NCBI GenBank assembly: GCA_032433595.1
Contig: JASWJB010000016.1
Location: 62,001 to 126,000 of the forward strand
Length of the DNA: 64,000 nucleotides
Reading direction: 5' to 3'
From: Conoideocrella luteorostrata
Taxonomy: Eukaryota > Ascomycota > Sordariomycetes > Hypocreales > Clavicipitaceae
Shown: one piece after another, positions 35,001-48,066 of the stretch
How positions within the stretch are numbered: the stretch's first letter is position 1
How the letters are laid out: the number at the start of each line of letters is the position of its first letter
Notes under the pieces: model-generated
Told to the model about the DNA's origin: nothing
Seen by the model: only the letters and a program-made list of their open reading frames with translations
Databases searched by the model: none
Translations under genes and position numbers: made by a program

Positions 35001-35810
35001 CAATTGTTGACGCAGATGGACGGTGCAGAGGGTTTATCCGGCGTGTACGTTCTTGCCGCCACTTCTCGTCCCGATCTCATCGATCCTGCTCTTCTTCGGC
35101 CCGGTCGTCTAGACAAGTCTTTACTCTGTGGGCTCCCCTCCCTAGAAGATCGTCTCGACATTATCAAAGCCCTCTTCCAGAAAGTCAGACTGTCAAGCGA
35201 ACTCACCGACTCAGATGACGGCTTGACCGAAATTGCCCGTCGTACCGAAGGCTTCTCCGGCGCCGATCTGCAAGCTCTCGTGTCCAACGCTCAGCTCGAG
35301 GCCATCCACGATGTCCTTGACGTCAATGCTCCCCTCACAACCAACTCACGCCACGGGGCAAACAAGAATGCCGCCGCCGGTGCTGCTGGTGTTCCAAACT
35401 CAACACCGAGCTTTGTGCAATTCCGCTACGGCACCGACCCAGCCCTAAGCAAAGACAATATCCCGCAGAGCAAGTCTGCCGCCTTGATCGAAAACGCAGC
35501 CATCATGTCCAAATTGGAGCAGATCAAACTGACGCGCCAGAAGACCAAGCAGGCCAAAAAGGGATACGGCTCGTTAGAGTCCGAGAACAACCACATCAAC
35601 AAGGACACTGCTTCGGTGGCGGAACAAAGAGAAGTGGTCATCGAATGGGACCATTTAGTCAAGGCGTTAGAAAACACACGCGCCAGCATCAGCAATGAGG
35701 AGAAGGCTCGCCTTCAGAGAATTTATCATGAGTTTGTAGTTGGCAGGAGTGGTCAAATGAAAGACGGTCAGGGGAGCATGGAAATTGGCGGACGGAGCAG
35801 TCTGATGTAA
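32068..35810 (+). CDS. pex1: Peroxin-1, AAA+ ATPase of peroxisomal import (PEX1)
   Basis: Two exons, 32068..32184 and 32250..35810, encode 1225 aa. The 65-nt intron rejoins LLNLNT-PVQNVIVELAY. With Pex6 it forms the hetero-hexamer that pulls the receptor Pex5 from the peroxisomal membrane for reuse. The N-terminal double-psi-barrel domain (about 1-190) includes SVFVGWTGMPSKRR and HTINIEPLTPEDWEIIELHA. The first AAA domain has Walker A LLTGGMGSGKT (about 544) and Walker B VVVLDDLDK (about 610). The second has YGYPGCGKTLLA (about 875), FFDEFDSIAPKRG (about 932) and the RPGRLDK region. The second is the more conserved, as usual for Pex1. The C-terminal 100 residues are charged. The start ATG at 32068 gives MAPRKNAQSASAE, typical of fungal homologues. 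Confidence 0.95.
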
Positions 35811-36041
35811 ATAAGTAATATCACGTCAAGGAAACCTGGATATAAAATTTTGTACGATAGCATCCACCTTGGGATACAGGTTTTTTCTCTGTTTTACCCA
35901 AAAAAAAAAAATTTCAGATATATTGATGGCTCTGCATTATCAACAATTGCATCTACATCTAGCCAATTTCTTTCCTTCCTTTCCCGCACTTCATTCAACC
36001 CGTCATTATTACGTGTCGTCTGATCGGACAGCATAACCATC

Positions 36042-37091
36042 CTACGACACAAACCCATCCTCACCAATCACCTCCCTCGCCGCTCTCAACACCTCCGCAT
36101 GAAGCCCTTCCTCCCTCGCAAACACCAAGCCCCTGCTCCTACATAAATACCGCCCAGCACTAAAATCCACCTCTTTACCGTCCAAATCCGTAATCCTGCC
36201 CCCAATCTCCCTGTAAATCAGCTGCGCCCCCGCATGGTCCCAAATACACGACCAGCTGTTCGGACCCGACGGGATCCTCACCAGAAAGTCGCCTCCTCCT
36301 ATAATCAGACTCGCGTACCGGATGTGCGAGGACCACACGTCCGTCCCCGGGAAAACAGCGCCCAGCTTCTCGCACACCGTCTTCATCACCTCCCTGTGCG
36401 ATGGTCTGTTCTTGTCGCAGTCCACAATGTGGAGGCTCTCTCTCCGCGGAGGCTGCAGTTTTGGGAGACGCTCCGTACGGTACGGACCCGTCCACGAAGG
36501 CAACCACGTCACATATGCCCCCTGGTTCTTCACCCCGGACAACATCACACCCAGGCCCTCTTCATCAACGCTGTCCTCGACTATCCTCCCACCCCGAAGC
36601 TTCACATTAGGATAGACAATCGCGCCCAGGACTTCTCTCCCATCCTCCATCAACGCTAACGAAACCGCATACTGCTCGCCCGTCAAGAACGTAGCCGTCC
36701 CATCGACCGGATCCATGGCCCAAAACCGACCTTGGCCTCCTCCGGTGCCCCTTCCCCCCCTGTCAATGAAATCCAGCATCTCGTCTATACTTGAGCTGGT
36801 GTTCTCCTCATCGCGAGCAGCCGAGTACAGCTCGTAGACTCTATTCCTGAGGGCCTCGTCTCCCCGCAGGACAGCCGAGTCCTCTTCTCCTACGAAGTCA
36901 TCCTGCGGAAACTCGGCATGCAGGATACTAATGAGAAGTGCTTGCGCTGCAAAGTCGGCCACAGTGACGGGCGAAGAATCTGCCTTGGACAGCTCTTTCA
37001 CGGATGAGAGGACCTTTTTGGTAAGTCTGGCAGCTCGAAGAACGGAGGCTTGGGCAATGGCGAGCTCCTTTCCCCACTGATTTGAAGACAT
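36042..37091 (-). CDS. met22: 3'(2'),5'-bisphosphate nucleotidase (Met22/Hal2)
   Basis: This is a single exon of 349 aa (yeast 357). It removes the 3'-phosphate from 3'-phosphoadenosine 5'-phosphate (PAP), a by-product of sulfate assimilation that inhibits exoribonucleases; the enzyme is Mg-dependent and sensitive to Li and Na. Inositol-monophosphatase-fold metal sites are GEED (68-71), DPVDGT (127-132) and WDHAG (284-288). SPVTVADFAAQALLI near residue 40 is also typical of the family. The frame continues 31 codons upstream to another ATG at 37184 (MTVFQHSHRQ). I prefer 37091 because MSSNQWGKELAIAQ aligns with the usual start; the longer form would add a basic N-terminus that could in theory target mitochondria. 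Confidence 0.92.
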   Translation of the reverse strand: MSSNQWGKELAIAQASVLRAARLTKKVLSSVKELSKADSSPVTVADFAAQALLISILHAEFPQDDFVGEEDSAVLRGDEALRNRVYELYSAARDEENTSSSIDEMLDFIDRGGRGTGGGQGRFWAMDPVDGTATFLTGEQYAVSLALMEDGREVLGAIVYPNVKLRGGRIVEDSVDEEGLGVMLSGVKNQGAYVTWLPSWTGPYRTERLPKLQPPRRESLHIVDCDKNRPSHREVMKTVCEKLGAVFPGTDVWSSHIRYASLIIGGGDFLVRIPSGPNSWSCIWDHAGAQLIYREIGGRITDLDGKEVDFSAGRYLCRSRGLVFAREEGLHAEVLRAAREVIGEDGFVS

Positions 37092-37934
37092 TTTAATTGA
37101 TGAGCTCGGAAATTCGTTGAGTGAAATGGCGATGTTCTTGATCAATTCAGAATGTTGCCGATGTGAATGTTGGAAGACAGTCATGGATGAGAGAGAGTTT
37201 GTGGGGCAATTCGTGGCATGGCGGATTGGCTACAGACTAACTAACTTGGTACGGAGTATGGAACAACGGGTGTTGATGAAGTAAAAATTCCACGACTGCT
37301 CCATACGGGAGGTACGGAACGTATTTATGTAACTGTTGATTCTCATTTTAGTGAGACTAGTTGAGTTCCAAAAGCTTTATTTATACCGCAATATCTTGCG
37401 CACTTTCAAAGACCGTATGTTGGTTGACTGACTGGCTACCTAGGAATCTCTGATTTATGCTAGGTTGCCCATTGTCTGATACGTGACCTCAGAGTCTTTC
37501 TATCGCGATGACTATTGTATATCCCTGTTTTTTCCTAGGTATATTCACGCAGAATCCACGCTCTTTGTCTGACAGGACACTTGGACTCTTCGTCAGCACA
37601 CCGCTTCGAAAAAACAGACGGATTACTCGACAAACAAAGGCCCTTCCCCGTCAAACACAAACAACACTTGTCAACAAACCATTGGCCCTTGCGAAATCCT
37701 CCGCGTAACTTGTTCACCATGCAAATCCGGGTATGTTATCTTCTTCGAGTCTTTTCCACGCCGTAACCTTCAATGCTTCCCATTGTACCAGTACCGTAAC
37801 GCCGTTTAATGCAGAAATAATGCCATATGTGTGAAATTGACAATCAATCAACCAGTCAATGACAACCCCCACAAAGCACTCCACATACACCTTCAAACAT
37901 TTCCACATCCTACACAATCGCATTCATATTTCCC
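37092..37934. other. Intergenic region between MET22 and CHD1
   Basis: It holds the MET22 promoter and the CHD1 3' flank. One exact TACGGAGTA lies at 37250-37258, with a similar sequence at about 37304-37318. No gene is visible. Confidence 0.5.
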
Positions 37935-40900
37935 CTAGGCACCATTGGTACGCGTAGAGCTTTGCCCCGATTCCTTGTTTCGGGCATGAAGTGTTCGGTA
38001 CATATTGCTCAGTCTTTTACCCGTGACGCTCTTGCTAGTATCGTCGACTGGCCATAGAGCAGCCAAGAAGTCCCTATTAGTAATGTTAGTCAGTCTTCAT
38101 CTGCATTAATGATTGGAGAAATGCATGACTACGTACCAGAAGTTATTTTTAAGGCCCTCATCAGCCGCGGTAACCGTAAGCTTTTCGTCCAGGAAAGTGC
38201 CGATAGCAACCAACTCCGTTCCGAAAATTGCCGCACGCTCTTTGCTCGACTTGACATTATCTTTGGTTGTTGACAGGATTCGTTCAAAGTTTTCACGGAC
38301 CGGCTTGAGCAAATACCAAATCATTGCTTCATTATCCCTGTCTCGTTGGTCCTTGTTATCACCAATGCGACGAAGCTCATCAAGGCGGCGGAGGGCCTTG
38401 GCTCTGCGTTCATCTTGAGGGCGAGAATCTCGGCCATGATCCCGCTCACGATCTCGGTCATGGCCATGATCACGGCCGTAGTCGCGATCACGATCACGGT
38501 TGCGATCTCGGTCTCGGTCTCGGTCTCGGTCCCGGTCGCGTTCACCACCTCTATCTCGCTCACGATCCCTATCTCGCTCTCGCTCACGATATCTATCCTC
38601 ATCACGCCGACGATCGTCACGCCGGTCATCACGCCGGTCATCACGCCGACGTTCGTCGTCAAATCGATGTCGATGTCTGTCATGTCGCCTATCATCGTCA
38701 TCTCTAGGGCGACGGTGCTCCATTCTATCTCGATCACGATCCCGATCACGATCCCGATCCCGATCCCGATCCCGATCGCGCTCTCGTTCTCGTTCTCGGT
38801 CCATACCATGTTTATTTAAACGGCGACTGTCTTCCATTCGACGGTGCTTCGGGCTGCGGTCATCTTCATACGAGCCATGCTTTCGCTTGAAATCAGGTTT
38901 GGATGAGCCTCGCTCGTCGGCAGTATTGCGGACTCGTAGGTCATCTCGATCCTTTTCACGATGCTTCTTGACAGCATGAGGAGCTGGTGACGCCGTTCCA
39001 CTCCCACGATGTCCATTGGTCGCGCTGTGCTTCTTGTTGTTTCGGTGGTGATTGTCCACAATTCGCTGTGCTGTCCGGTCAGTGGAGTATTTGGACTGTA
39101 GCACTGATAGCAGGTACTCAGAGCGACGGACAAGGTGCACCGCGCCGGGAGCCTTGAGTTTATCGTTGGCTTTGCTTCGTTCTTCCTTTTTGCCAACCCT
39201 ATGTTCTTCCAAGAAGAGCTTGTCTTGCATGTCAAGATCCGCATCGTCCCGAATTTGTACCCACGCACCAAAGCCATGCTTGTCAATGCCAACTAGGAGC
39301 ATTGCATCTTCCTTTGCTCCCCAGGGACACGTGTAGTTTGCTGCCTTGGTAGCATCTGGGAGACGAAATGTTTTCCAATCAGATTGGCCTTGAATAGCAT
39401 TGCGGAGAAGCTGCAGTTGCTTCGGTCGTTCAATCGCTGTTTCAGCATTCACCTTCTTGAGCTCGCCAAAGTCAATGAGTACGGCTTTTCGATCCTTTTT
39501 TGTAAGGCTTTTACCCGCTTTCTTCTCTTCCTCTGCAACTTTTAGGCTATTCTCGTCCACGGCCGCTTGTGCGGCTTTAATAAAGTCATCCAGCACAGAC
39601 TTTACGAACTCATGATCTCTCTCGACAAGCTTTGCTTCCTGAATAATATCGTCTTTGCGATCATCCATGGACCCAAATCGGAAGTAGGCCTTGATGAGAT
39701 TGCGTTGCTCTTTGTCGTTCAACGGTCGCTTGGGATCAGCAAGAAGGGCTCTGTGTTCCTCTTCCTCTTGCTGTTGCTCTCGTTGTCGCTTCTTCAAACG
39801 ATCGGCACGATCATTTTCTTTGTTGCGACTCCTGATTGTAGCGCGACGAGGCGCATTCTCAGCCGCCAACTTGGCAACATATTCCTCATTATGTCGTTTC
39901 TCTTCATCCGCCTTAATCTCAGCCAACTTCTCAGCCGGAATGATCTGGTCCCAATCAAGGTTGATATCGTCGACTTTGACGTCAGTGATCTGCATGAAAT
40001 TGTCCCAGTCGATGCCACCACTGCTGAGGTTCATCTTGTCATCAACCTTTGTTTTGGTAATTTCAGCATTCTCGAGGATCGAGTCAATATCGAGCTGTTC
40101 AAGTCGTTCTTGGTTGCCGCTTTGCTCGAACATCTTGGAGGATCTCATCTTCAGCACCATTTGGATGTCTTCAGATGACGACGGACCGTCCGTTTTTAGA
40201 CCTTTCTGGTTCAGCTTTTCTTTGAATGCCGCCTTGCCATCATCCGTGACGCCTGCCTGGATTGTCAAATACTCCAGTAAGAGCTTATTTCTCGCTCGTT
40301 CCAACACTTCTTCCTCGACTGTCTCCTTGGAAACTAGACGATAAATGTTGACTGGTCGCTTTTGCCCAATACGATGAGCTCGAGCCATCGCCTGCAGATC
40401 AGCCTGGGGGTTCCAGTCAGAGTCGAAAATAATGACGGTATCGGCGGTCATGAGGTTAATGCCCAGACCGCCTGCTCGGGTAGAGAGCAAGAAACAAAAG
40501 TCATCGCTGTCGTCAGCATTGAAATGGTTAATGGCCATGCGACGAGGACCAGCAGCAATGGTGCCATCAAGGCGCTGGAATTTGTAACCACGTAAAGACA
40601 GATAGTCTCCAAGAATATCGAGCATCTTCACCATCTGGCTGAAAATTAGAACTCGATGTCCATCCTGTTTCAACTTTGAAAGGAGCTGGTCCAACAGCAT
40701 CATTTTGCCGCTACTCGTAATCAATCCTTTGATCTGGTCTTCGCGTCGGACACTACCGGCCAATACGCGTTCCTCAGCTCCAGGAAACATGTATGGGTGG
40801 TTGCTGATTTTCTTCAACTCCATCATGATGTTCAAGAGAGAGTTCTTGTGGCCTCCCGTGGCGTCGCACAAAGCTGAATAGTTCCTTGTCAAGATGTTTT

Positions 40901-43183
40901 TGTAGTAATCCAACTGAACATCAGACAACTCAACTCGAATTATTTTCTCAGTTTTCGGTGGTAAGTCGGACTCGACTGTTTCTTTGGTTCGCCTCAAGAT
41001 ATATGGTGCAATAGATTTATGCAGAGCCTCTAGCTTCTCTTGGGCATCGACTGAAGACAATGAATCTAAATCTTCGTCAATGACTACTTTGCCGGGATTC
41101 AAGAAATCCAGGAGAGCGGACAACTCTGCCAGATTATTTTGAATAGGTGTGCCAGTGATGAGAACTTTGCAGGGAACGCCAAATGCAACTAGCCTTGCGT
41201 AGAGCTGCGACTCTCGGTTTTTTAGGCGATGAGCTTCGTCAACAGCAAGAGTCTGCCATTTGATAGTCTGTAAGAATTGCCAGTCTTGTAGGATAAACTC
41301 ATAAGACGTAACAAGAACGTTGAATTTTGGCTTCTTAGGGTTACCATCGACAAGTAACTCGTTTTCTCGAATAATATTGCGAGCATCTTCTGGCCCAAGA
41401 TAGACAACATAGTTGATATCGGGAGACCAGTGATTGAATGTATCGCACCAGGCCGGGATAACACTGAGAGGCGCAACAACAAGCGACGGACCCTCTTGTC
41501 GGCGTGCGTTTCGAAGCCAACTCAGAAAAGAAACAGTCTGGACTGTCTTGCCCAGCCCCATCTCGTCAGCCAGGATGACGTTGTTCCCACGCGTCCAGTT
41601 CAGACACAAAAAGTTAAGACCTTTCAACTGAAAGGAGCGGAGTTCGCCATTTTGAATATAGTCTGGCTGGTCGTCTAATTTGACCATCCTGCTTCGGGTA
41701 TCGAGGTTTGTCTCTTTCTTGTCTGACTGCCAAGACCGAGACGATCGGTCTAGATACTGGTCGATTTTGTCTTGGAAGTTGGAGCTAATGTCTGATGCCA
41801 GCTCCCAGGTACACTCTTCATAACTGAGCCCTTTCCATTTCACATAGTATTCAGTGTCCTCGTCGCCATCACGAACGTTGACCACTCTCTCAACTTGAGT
41901 GAAGTCTGCAAAGGCATCCTCGTCACGTTCTCTGTCCAGGAAAAACTGTTCTTTGGCTTCAGGTGGGATGTCGTCGCCAAACCGGATGTCAAGCTCTTGC
42001 TCAACCACTTTTCTGTAGTAATTTTCAACCTTCCGAAAGCCACGCATATTGCGCAAGGAATCGATAGTCTCCCAACTGTCATGCAGATGTGACTTTCCCT
42101 GCCACTTAATAAAGTATTCAAAGTCATGGCGGCTTGAATCGTATTGGAGCTCCAAGTCATCTTTTAGGTGATGTCGCACTACTTTCTCGACATATGGTGA
42201 ATCGTCAACATAGTCAGCAACATAGTACCCTGAAGCCATGTCTGCTTCGTCTTCGTCGTCATCAACATCACTTTCTTCATACATGCCCTGATGGACTTGT
42301 TGCGCCGCTCGCCGGCTAGACCATCTCTTTTCGGCAAGAGCGAGTGCCGGCTGCGACTCCCTCTGCAATCTTGCCTTCTTTAGCTGACTCTTTGCTCGTG
42401 CTCCGCCGTACGTGTCGGAGTCTGAATCGGAATCGTTCGTAGAGGGCTGCAGAATCGGTGTGCCTCGCTTAGATGCTGAAGGAGAACTTATTAGTAGGGA
42501 TTTATTGGGATACTACAATGAACTACTTACAAGGCTGGGATGTGTTGACGCGCCGTCGCTTTGCTTGGCGGCGATTGGTAGGTTCATCAGAGTCCGAGTC
42601 GGATTCATCAGAGTCAATCTAGAGTTGTATTAGCCGAATGCGACGGGACCAGATCAATCCCTTTCAACCAGGAATTAGAGGCGTACCATCTTCCTAGTTT
42701 CTCTAGCGCGAGTCTATATTTTTTGTTAGCAAAAGATATAATGCCTCATAGTAGTGTTGATCCACGGCGTACACTTCTTCGAAGACCGTAAAGCTCCGGG
42801 TTGGCTTTAATGAAGTCATCCTCAGATACGGCTGCTTTCCGTTTCGATGGCCGACTTGAATCTGGTGAGGATTCTCTGTCTTGGTCGCCATCATCGCCGC
42901 GGTGAGAAACTACGCTCTCTTGCATATCAAAATCGGCATCCTCGGAGGCATTGCCGTTACTTGATTCATCACTATCTGAATATCCTCGATCCGCGCTCCC
43001 GTGGTTTGGTGCCTCGTGGTGGAGGATTTCGGAGTCCGAGGGTGATGAGTGAGCCATTGGGCTGTCGCGAACATCAGGAAGATCGGTATCGCTCCGGATA
43101 GTCTCGTCGACGCCTGTCGAAGTCATGGCATCATCCGGCGACAAGTGGCCATTGACAGGACCCGCCACCACCGGGGAGCTCAT
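37935..43183 (-). CDS. chd1: Chromodomain-helicase remodeller CHD1
   Basis: Five exons, complement(37935..38073, 38137..42475, 42531..42618, 42687..42713, 42773..43183), encode 1667 aa (yeast 1468). Chd1 spaces nucleosomes over transcribed genes using ATP. In order: an acidic N-terminus; tandem chromodomains (FEYFIKWQGKSHLHDSWE, about 295; EYYVKWKGLSYEECTWE, about 386); the SNF2 ATPase with DEMGLGKT (about 478) and DEAH (about 588); the helicase C-lobe with RAGGLGINL; a SANT/SLIDE-like DNA-binding region; then a highly charged stretch of RD/RE dipeptides (about 1400-1528). A CHCT domain ends the protein; its last exon restores NNFW-DFLAALWPVDDTS and SGKRL-like TGKRLSNMYR. Exon 2 is only 27 nt. 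Introns 1-3 lie in the disordered N-terminus. It is divergent from RLI1. Confidence 0.94.
38440..38800 (-). repeat. Low-complexity hexanucleotide repeat coding RD/RE/RDD dipeptides in CHD1
   Basis: Repeats of CGATCN/CGGTCT (plus strand) encode long Arg-Asp and Arg-Glu runs on the minus strand. Their period keeps all six frames open, which makes long false ORFs on the plus strand. The segment is inside the CHD1 reading frame and in phase. Confidence 0.85.
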
Positions 43184-45269
43184 GATAGCAGCTTTCGCTC
43201 GTATCACTTGCTACAAAGAGAGCAATATTAGCAGCGTTTCCTGGTGTCTTGTCTGCAGTAGGCAAGCATCGCGCTGGTTCCGAGAGTCTTGCGACACCAA
43301 AACGCGCGTGTAAAAGTTGGAAATGACTGAAATTGATGGAACAATGGATATAATCGCATGCACACATGGTTGGGTGATGGCAGAGTTGAAGGGTATGGAT
43401 GAAGTCATTGCAAAGCCAAGACACCACTGGCAACAGCATAGAGGCTGCAGTTGCATCCAAAACCATCATTTTACATCGTTTCCATCACTTCAAAGAGCTG
43501 GACATGGTATATTCGACATCAGAGAGCAACGACAGCCATGTAGCGAGGTCCGAGAGGAGGGCGATGCGGCAAGAAGCGGCAGGGGAGCGAGACCGCAGAC
43601 GAGCGACTTAAGGGCAAGGCAGGCACGGAGAACTTACAACTCATTCATGAATGTCATTCAAGTAACCGACGTATCAAAAGAAAGCTGTAAGAGTATTAAC
43701 AAGTCCGCGTCGTGCCAAACAGCAGAGGGTAGACAGCGGGTTGCTGCGTTGGAAGGGGACGGATGGTGTGGAATAGTAGTGGTGGTAGTGAGCGGTGGTA
43801 ACAGGCAGTTACAAAAAAAGCACCAGTGGAGAGACGTCGGAGGCAGGAAAGAATTGGAGAGGCCCGGGCCCTGCTGGTCGAGGCTCGTTTGCACCTCAGC
43901 CAAACTCTATTGGGCCGTGAATGACGGGCAGGTACTTCGGTACTTAATCACGTGACATTGTGTGGCTAGATGACGGTGCCCTGCAGCTAACTAATGTATG
44001 TCTGGAGTACCAGTGAACTCCAATACAACTGCAACTAGTTAGTGTCTGCCTGGAAAGTCTATTTTGCGCTGTCAATCTTCCGTGAGTCACTGAATATGGA
44101 TTTTGAGCCACGGCACATCGAGCCACCCAGCCGCACGCCACATGGCTGCATATATTCGTAACACAAATAACTAATTGACACCCTTTCCGTTCTGACACCC
44201 TGCATAACTAAATGCTTATCACATACTCGTTCCAAACAGCATCTACATGTCCACATGATCGGGACACAATTTTGTACAAGGCATTCCGATCGAGATATAG
44301 CTTTGAGGGGTCTGGTGCTGCAGTGCCAACGTGTGTCGCTTATTATCTACTTTACCGACGAATGCTAACACATTGGTAGTCACCACGATAGTATTGAGCG
44401 CATGACGTTCCAAGATGCATCGTATCATAGTCAGTGCCAACCATCAACTATGGAAAAGAATGACTTATACTCCGTACCTCTGCAGCGATACATCCTGCGT
44501 GATTAGCCGACTTGAATAATATGACCCTCTATTTATTAAGTTTAAGCTCATTATTGAGCGTAGCCGCACGTTATGAGCCAAAAAAAAAAAAAAAAAAAAG
44601 ACTCCCCAAGTTTAGGAAGCGCCCGCCCTGAAACCAAGTGTTAAATAAGAAATGGCACTGGAGGCGAACATTATCAGTTATGGGCCGCAACAACATGGCC
44701 ATTTGTCGTTCTAATTTAGTATACGGAGTAGTTAGTGTGCGTACACATATATGATATTATTTACTGCTTAGTACAGGAGGATGCGTCCATCCACGACATT
44801 AACAGTTACATCAAGGCGCAACTGGAAGTAGAGAATGTGGGATGAAGACAACGTATTTCTTTCACCCATAGATCAGCTGCGCATAGTACTTCCCAGCGAC
44901 GAACCGTCATCCGTTGATGCGAAACCAAATCTTCGAAAGCCCACTATTCGCCCCCCGCCGTGCCTGGCTGATGCCCTGCCCCGCCAAATGGACGATTCAC
45001 AGGACGGGAAAAATTGATGACCACACACCCAAACCTCCTCTGCGCCGCACTATAGTCATATACTCCATTTTATCTCCGTCTTCCTTTCTCCTTTGCTTCT
45101 TACAAACTCATACTTGCCCAAGAGCACCGCGTGCCTGGCTTCTTTGCACGCGCAAGGCATTCCTTTGAGTCTTGTCTTTCTCGATATTTTGTTACTTCGC
45201 TGCCCCTCCTAAAAGTTTTTTCGGCTACCCTGGACTTCCTCTGTCGAACCGCTATTTCACACCGCCATC
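43184..45269. other. 2.1-kb divergent intergenic region CHD1 / RLI1
   Basis: Two exact copies of the 9-mer lie at 44468-44476 and 44722-44730, with a run of 20 A at 44580-44599 between them. A 212-codon plus frame (43317-43955) overlaps the CHD1 leader and resembles nothing known. Pyrimidine-rich sequence precedes the RLI1 start. Confidence 0.5.
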
Positions 45270-47409
45270 ATGTCTGACAAGCTTACTCGGTATGTGAACA
45301 CAATTTTTGCGCGGCTTAGCATGAAATATCCGGGCAACTAACCTGTGGTTTCTACAGTATCGCCATTGTCAACAGCGACAAAGTTAGCTCAGCCCGGTCG
45401 AGTTCTGCTATCTCCTCCCCTTCGGATACCCCGCCATACTGACAGGTTGCCCTTCCTCTGCAGTGTCGTCCTCGTAAATGCCGTCAGGAGTGCAAAAAGT
45501 CTTGCCCTGTTGTTCGCAGTGGTAAACTTTGTATTGAAGTCACTCCTGAGTCACGTCTCGCTTTCATCTCCGAGGGTCTCTGTATCGGTTGTGGTATCTG
45601 CCCCAAAAAGTGCCCGTTCGACGCCATCACGATCATCAACCTGCCCACCAACCTCGAGAACCAGGTCACCCATCGCTATGGCCCAAACAGCTTCAAGCTC
45701 CACCGTCTGCCCATGCCACGGCCTGGTCAGGTCCTTGGTCTCGTTGGAACCAATGGTATTGGCAAGAGTACCGCCTTGAAGATTCTTAGCGGCAAGCTGA
45801 AGCCTAATTTGGGTCGCCACGACAATCCTCCCGACTGGGAGGATGTCATCAAGCACTTCCGTGGATCTGAGCTGCAGAGTGAGTGTCTATCATAGGCAAA
45901 CACGCTCTTCGTAACATAAACGCTAATACTTGATAGATTACTTCACCAAGCTTCTAGAGGACGACCTCAAAGCCGTCGTCAAGCCACAATATGTCGATCA
46001 GATTCCCAAAGCTGTTCGTGGTCCTGAGAAGAGTGTCAAGGCTCTCATTTCGAGCCGTGCGTCTCTCGGCAATGAGGAGCAAGTCGCAGATGTTCTCGAG
46101 CTTAACCATATTATGGACCGTGATATCACTCTCCTGTCTGGTGGTGAGCTTCAGCGATTCGCCATTGGTACCGTCTGTGTCCAGAAGGCCGATGTGTACA
46201 TGTTTGACGAGCCCTCGTCTTATCTCGATGTCAAGCAGCGTTTGAGTGCTGCGCGGATGATTCGATCCCTTCTTCGTGATGATGACTACGTCATCGTTGT
46301 TGAGCACGATTTGTCCGTCCTGGATTACCTCTCCGACTATGTCTGTGTTCTTTATGGAAAGCCTGCCGTCTACGGTGTCGTTACCCTGCCTTACTCTGTC
46401 CGAGAAGGTATCAACATCTTCCTGGATGGTCATATTCCAACAGAGAATCTGCGTTTCCGTGAAGAGTCTCTTACTTTCCGTATTGCTGAGACTACGGACG
46501 AATTTGCCATTGACAAGTCACGCGCATTCCAATACCCCAAGATGGAGAAGCAGCTGGGCAACTTCAGACTTCGAATTGACGCTGGCGAGTTTACCGACTC
46601 TGAGATTATCGTTATGATGGGAGAAAACGGTACGGGCAAGACCACTTTCTGCCGTCTCTTGGCTGGCGCTCTCAAACCGGACAGCAAGACTTCCGTTCCC
46701 GACATGCGTATCAGCATGAAGCCCCAGACAATTACCCCCAAGTTTGACGGCACGGTTCGTCAGTTGTTCTTCAAGAAAATCAAGCAAGCCTTCCTCAACC
46801 CTCAATTCCAGACCGACGTTGTCAAGCCTCTCAAGCTGGATGACTTTATCGACCAGGAAGTCAAGAATCTGTCCGGTGGTGAATTGCAGCGCGTTGCCAT
46901 TGTCCTCTCCCTCGGAATGCCCGCCGATATTTACTTGATTGATGAGCCCTCTGCGTATCTTGACTCTGAGCAGCGTATTATTGCCTCTCGTGTCATCAAG
47001 CGTTTCATCATGCACTCCAAGAAGACTGCCTTCATTGTCGAGCACGATTTCATCATGGCTACCTACCTCGCTGACCGTGTCATCGTCTTTGACGGCAAGC
47101 CCGGTATTGACGCCCACGCCAACCGACCTGAATCTCTCCTCACCGGTTGCAACAAGTTCCTGAAAAATTTGGATGTCACTTTCCGTCGCGACCCAACCAA
47201 CTACCGCCCTCGTATCAACAAGCAAGGATCCCAGCTCGACCAGGAGCAAAAATTAGGTGGCAACTACGTAAGTTTTAATTTTCCCTTCATATCTATCATT
47301 TGTCCCCCACCCGTCTTCCTCTCCAACCTCTTTTCAATTCACTATACATACTTACCATGTCCTATTCTAGTTCTTCTTGGAAGAGAACGTCGCCGAAAAG
47401 AGCTCCTGA
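45270..47409 (+). CDS. rli1: ABCE1-type Fe-S ATPase RLI1 (ribosome recycling)
   Basis: Five exons, 45270..45289, 45358..45382, 45464..45878, 45937..47267 and 47371..47409, encode 609 aa (yeast 608). Rli1 splits post-termination ribosomes and is essential in yeast. The first two coding exons are only 20 and 25 nt. The Fe-S domain has cysteines at 16, 21, 25, 29, 38, 55, 58, 61 and 65 ([21 protein letters not shown]), the same numbers as in yeast. Nucleotide-binding domain 1 has [17 protein letters not shown] and [12 protein letters not shown]; domain 2 has [17 protein letters not shown] and [12 protein letters not shown]. The short last exon gives the conserved C-terminal [12 protein letters not shown] after GGNY. 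Strong codon bias (Cys TGC, Lys AAG, many C-ending codons) fits a highly expressed gene. Confidence 0.96.
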
Positions 47410-47768
47410 AAAGGGCAATCACAAAAAGAACAAGTTTTCCCCCCACCACACAGCATCTGCAGGCGTTGAAGGCGTACAAAAGACAGCTTCCAACAAGAAG
47501 CATGGTCACGGGCATGGCTTAGATACGGTGCTGCCAGAGAGCAGCGCCAGCGAGGATGACGAACCGGATGAATAACGAAGGCGACGACAGTCTATCCCCT
47601 GTTGTCTGGTCCTGCGAAATGAAATGGCCTTTTTTTATTGCATGCTCTGTTTGTTACTTGGCTCCAATTGCTTCCTCTTTTATTCTGTTTCTGTTTTATG
47701 TCTTGAAATCTTGGCGATTGCCACCCACCCTCCTTTTTTTATGTTTTGACGAGTTTTAGGGAAAAGAA

Positions 47769-47824
47769 ATGGATGGATGGTTGATGGATGGATGATGGAT
47801 GGATGATGGATGGATGATGGATGG
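47769..47824. repeat. (ATGG)n-type microsatellite
   Basis: Units of ATGG and GATGGATG alternate over about 56 bp, in the RLI1 3' flank. Confidence 0.9.
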
Positions 47825-48066
47825 GTATGAAATCAGAAATCAAACATGTTTCAAGCAAAGGCCAACTACGCAATTTTCGCAGATTGAGGGACAATGGATC
47901 AAGCAGGATGACTGTCGTCAGCTTCCTACCTCGCAGGAAGCAATCTGGAAGACATACAATCTATATATATCTCGCAGCACGCTTTTTGAGTAAAAAAAAC
48001 CATGACTGAGTTTGTCTGGAGCAAACCACTCCTACGTAGGTGACTATGCTATGAGTGACTTCATAA

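Noticed and set aside
38324..38979. Overlapping 127-159-codon ORFs on the plus strand
   Set aside because: They are made by the hexanucleotide repeat coding RD/RE runs on the other strand; the repeat period keeps every frame open.
43317..43955. 212-codon plus-strand ORF between CHD1 and RLI1
   Set aside because: No known domain, and it lies in the probable CHD1 leader; no splice or codon-use support.
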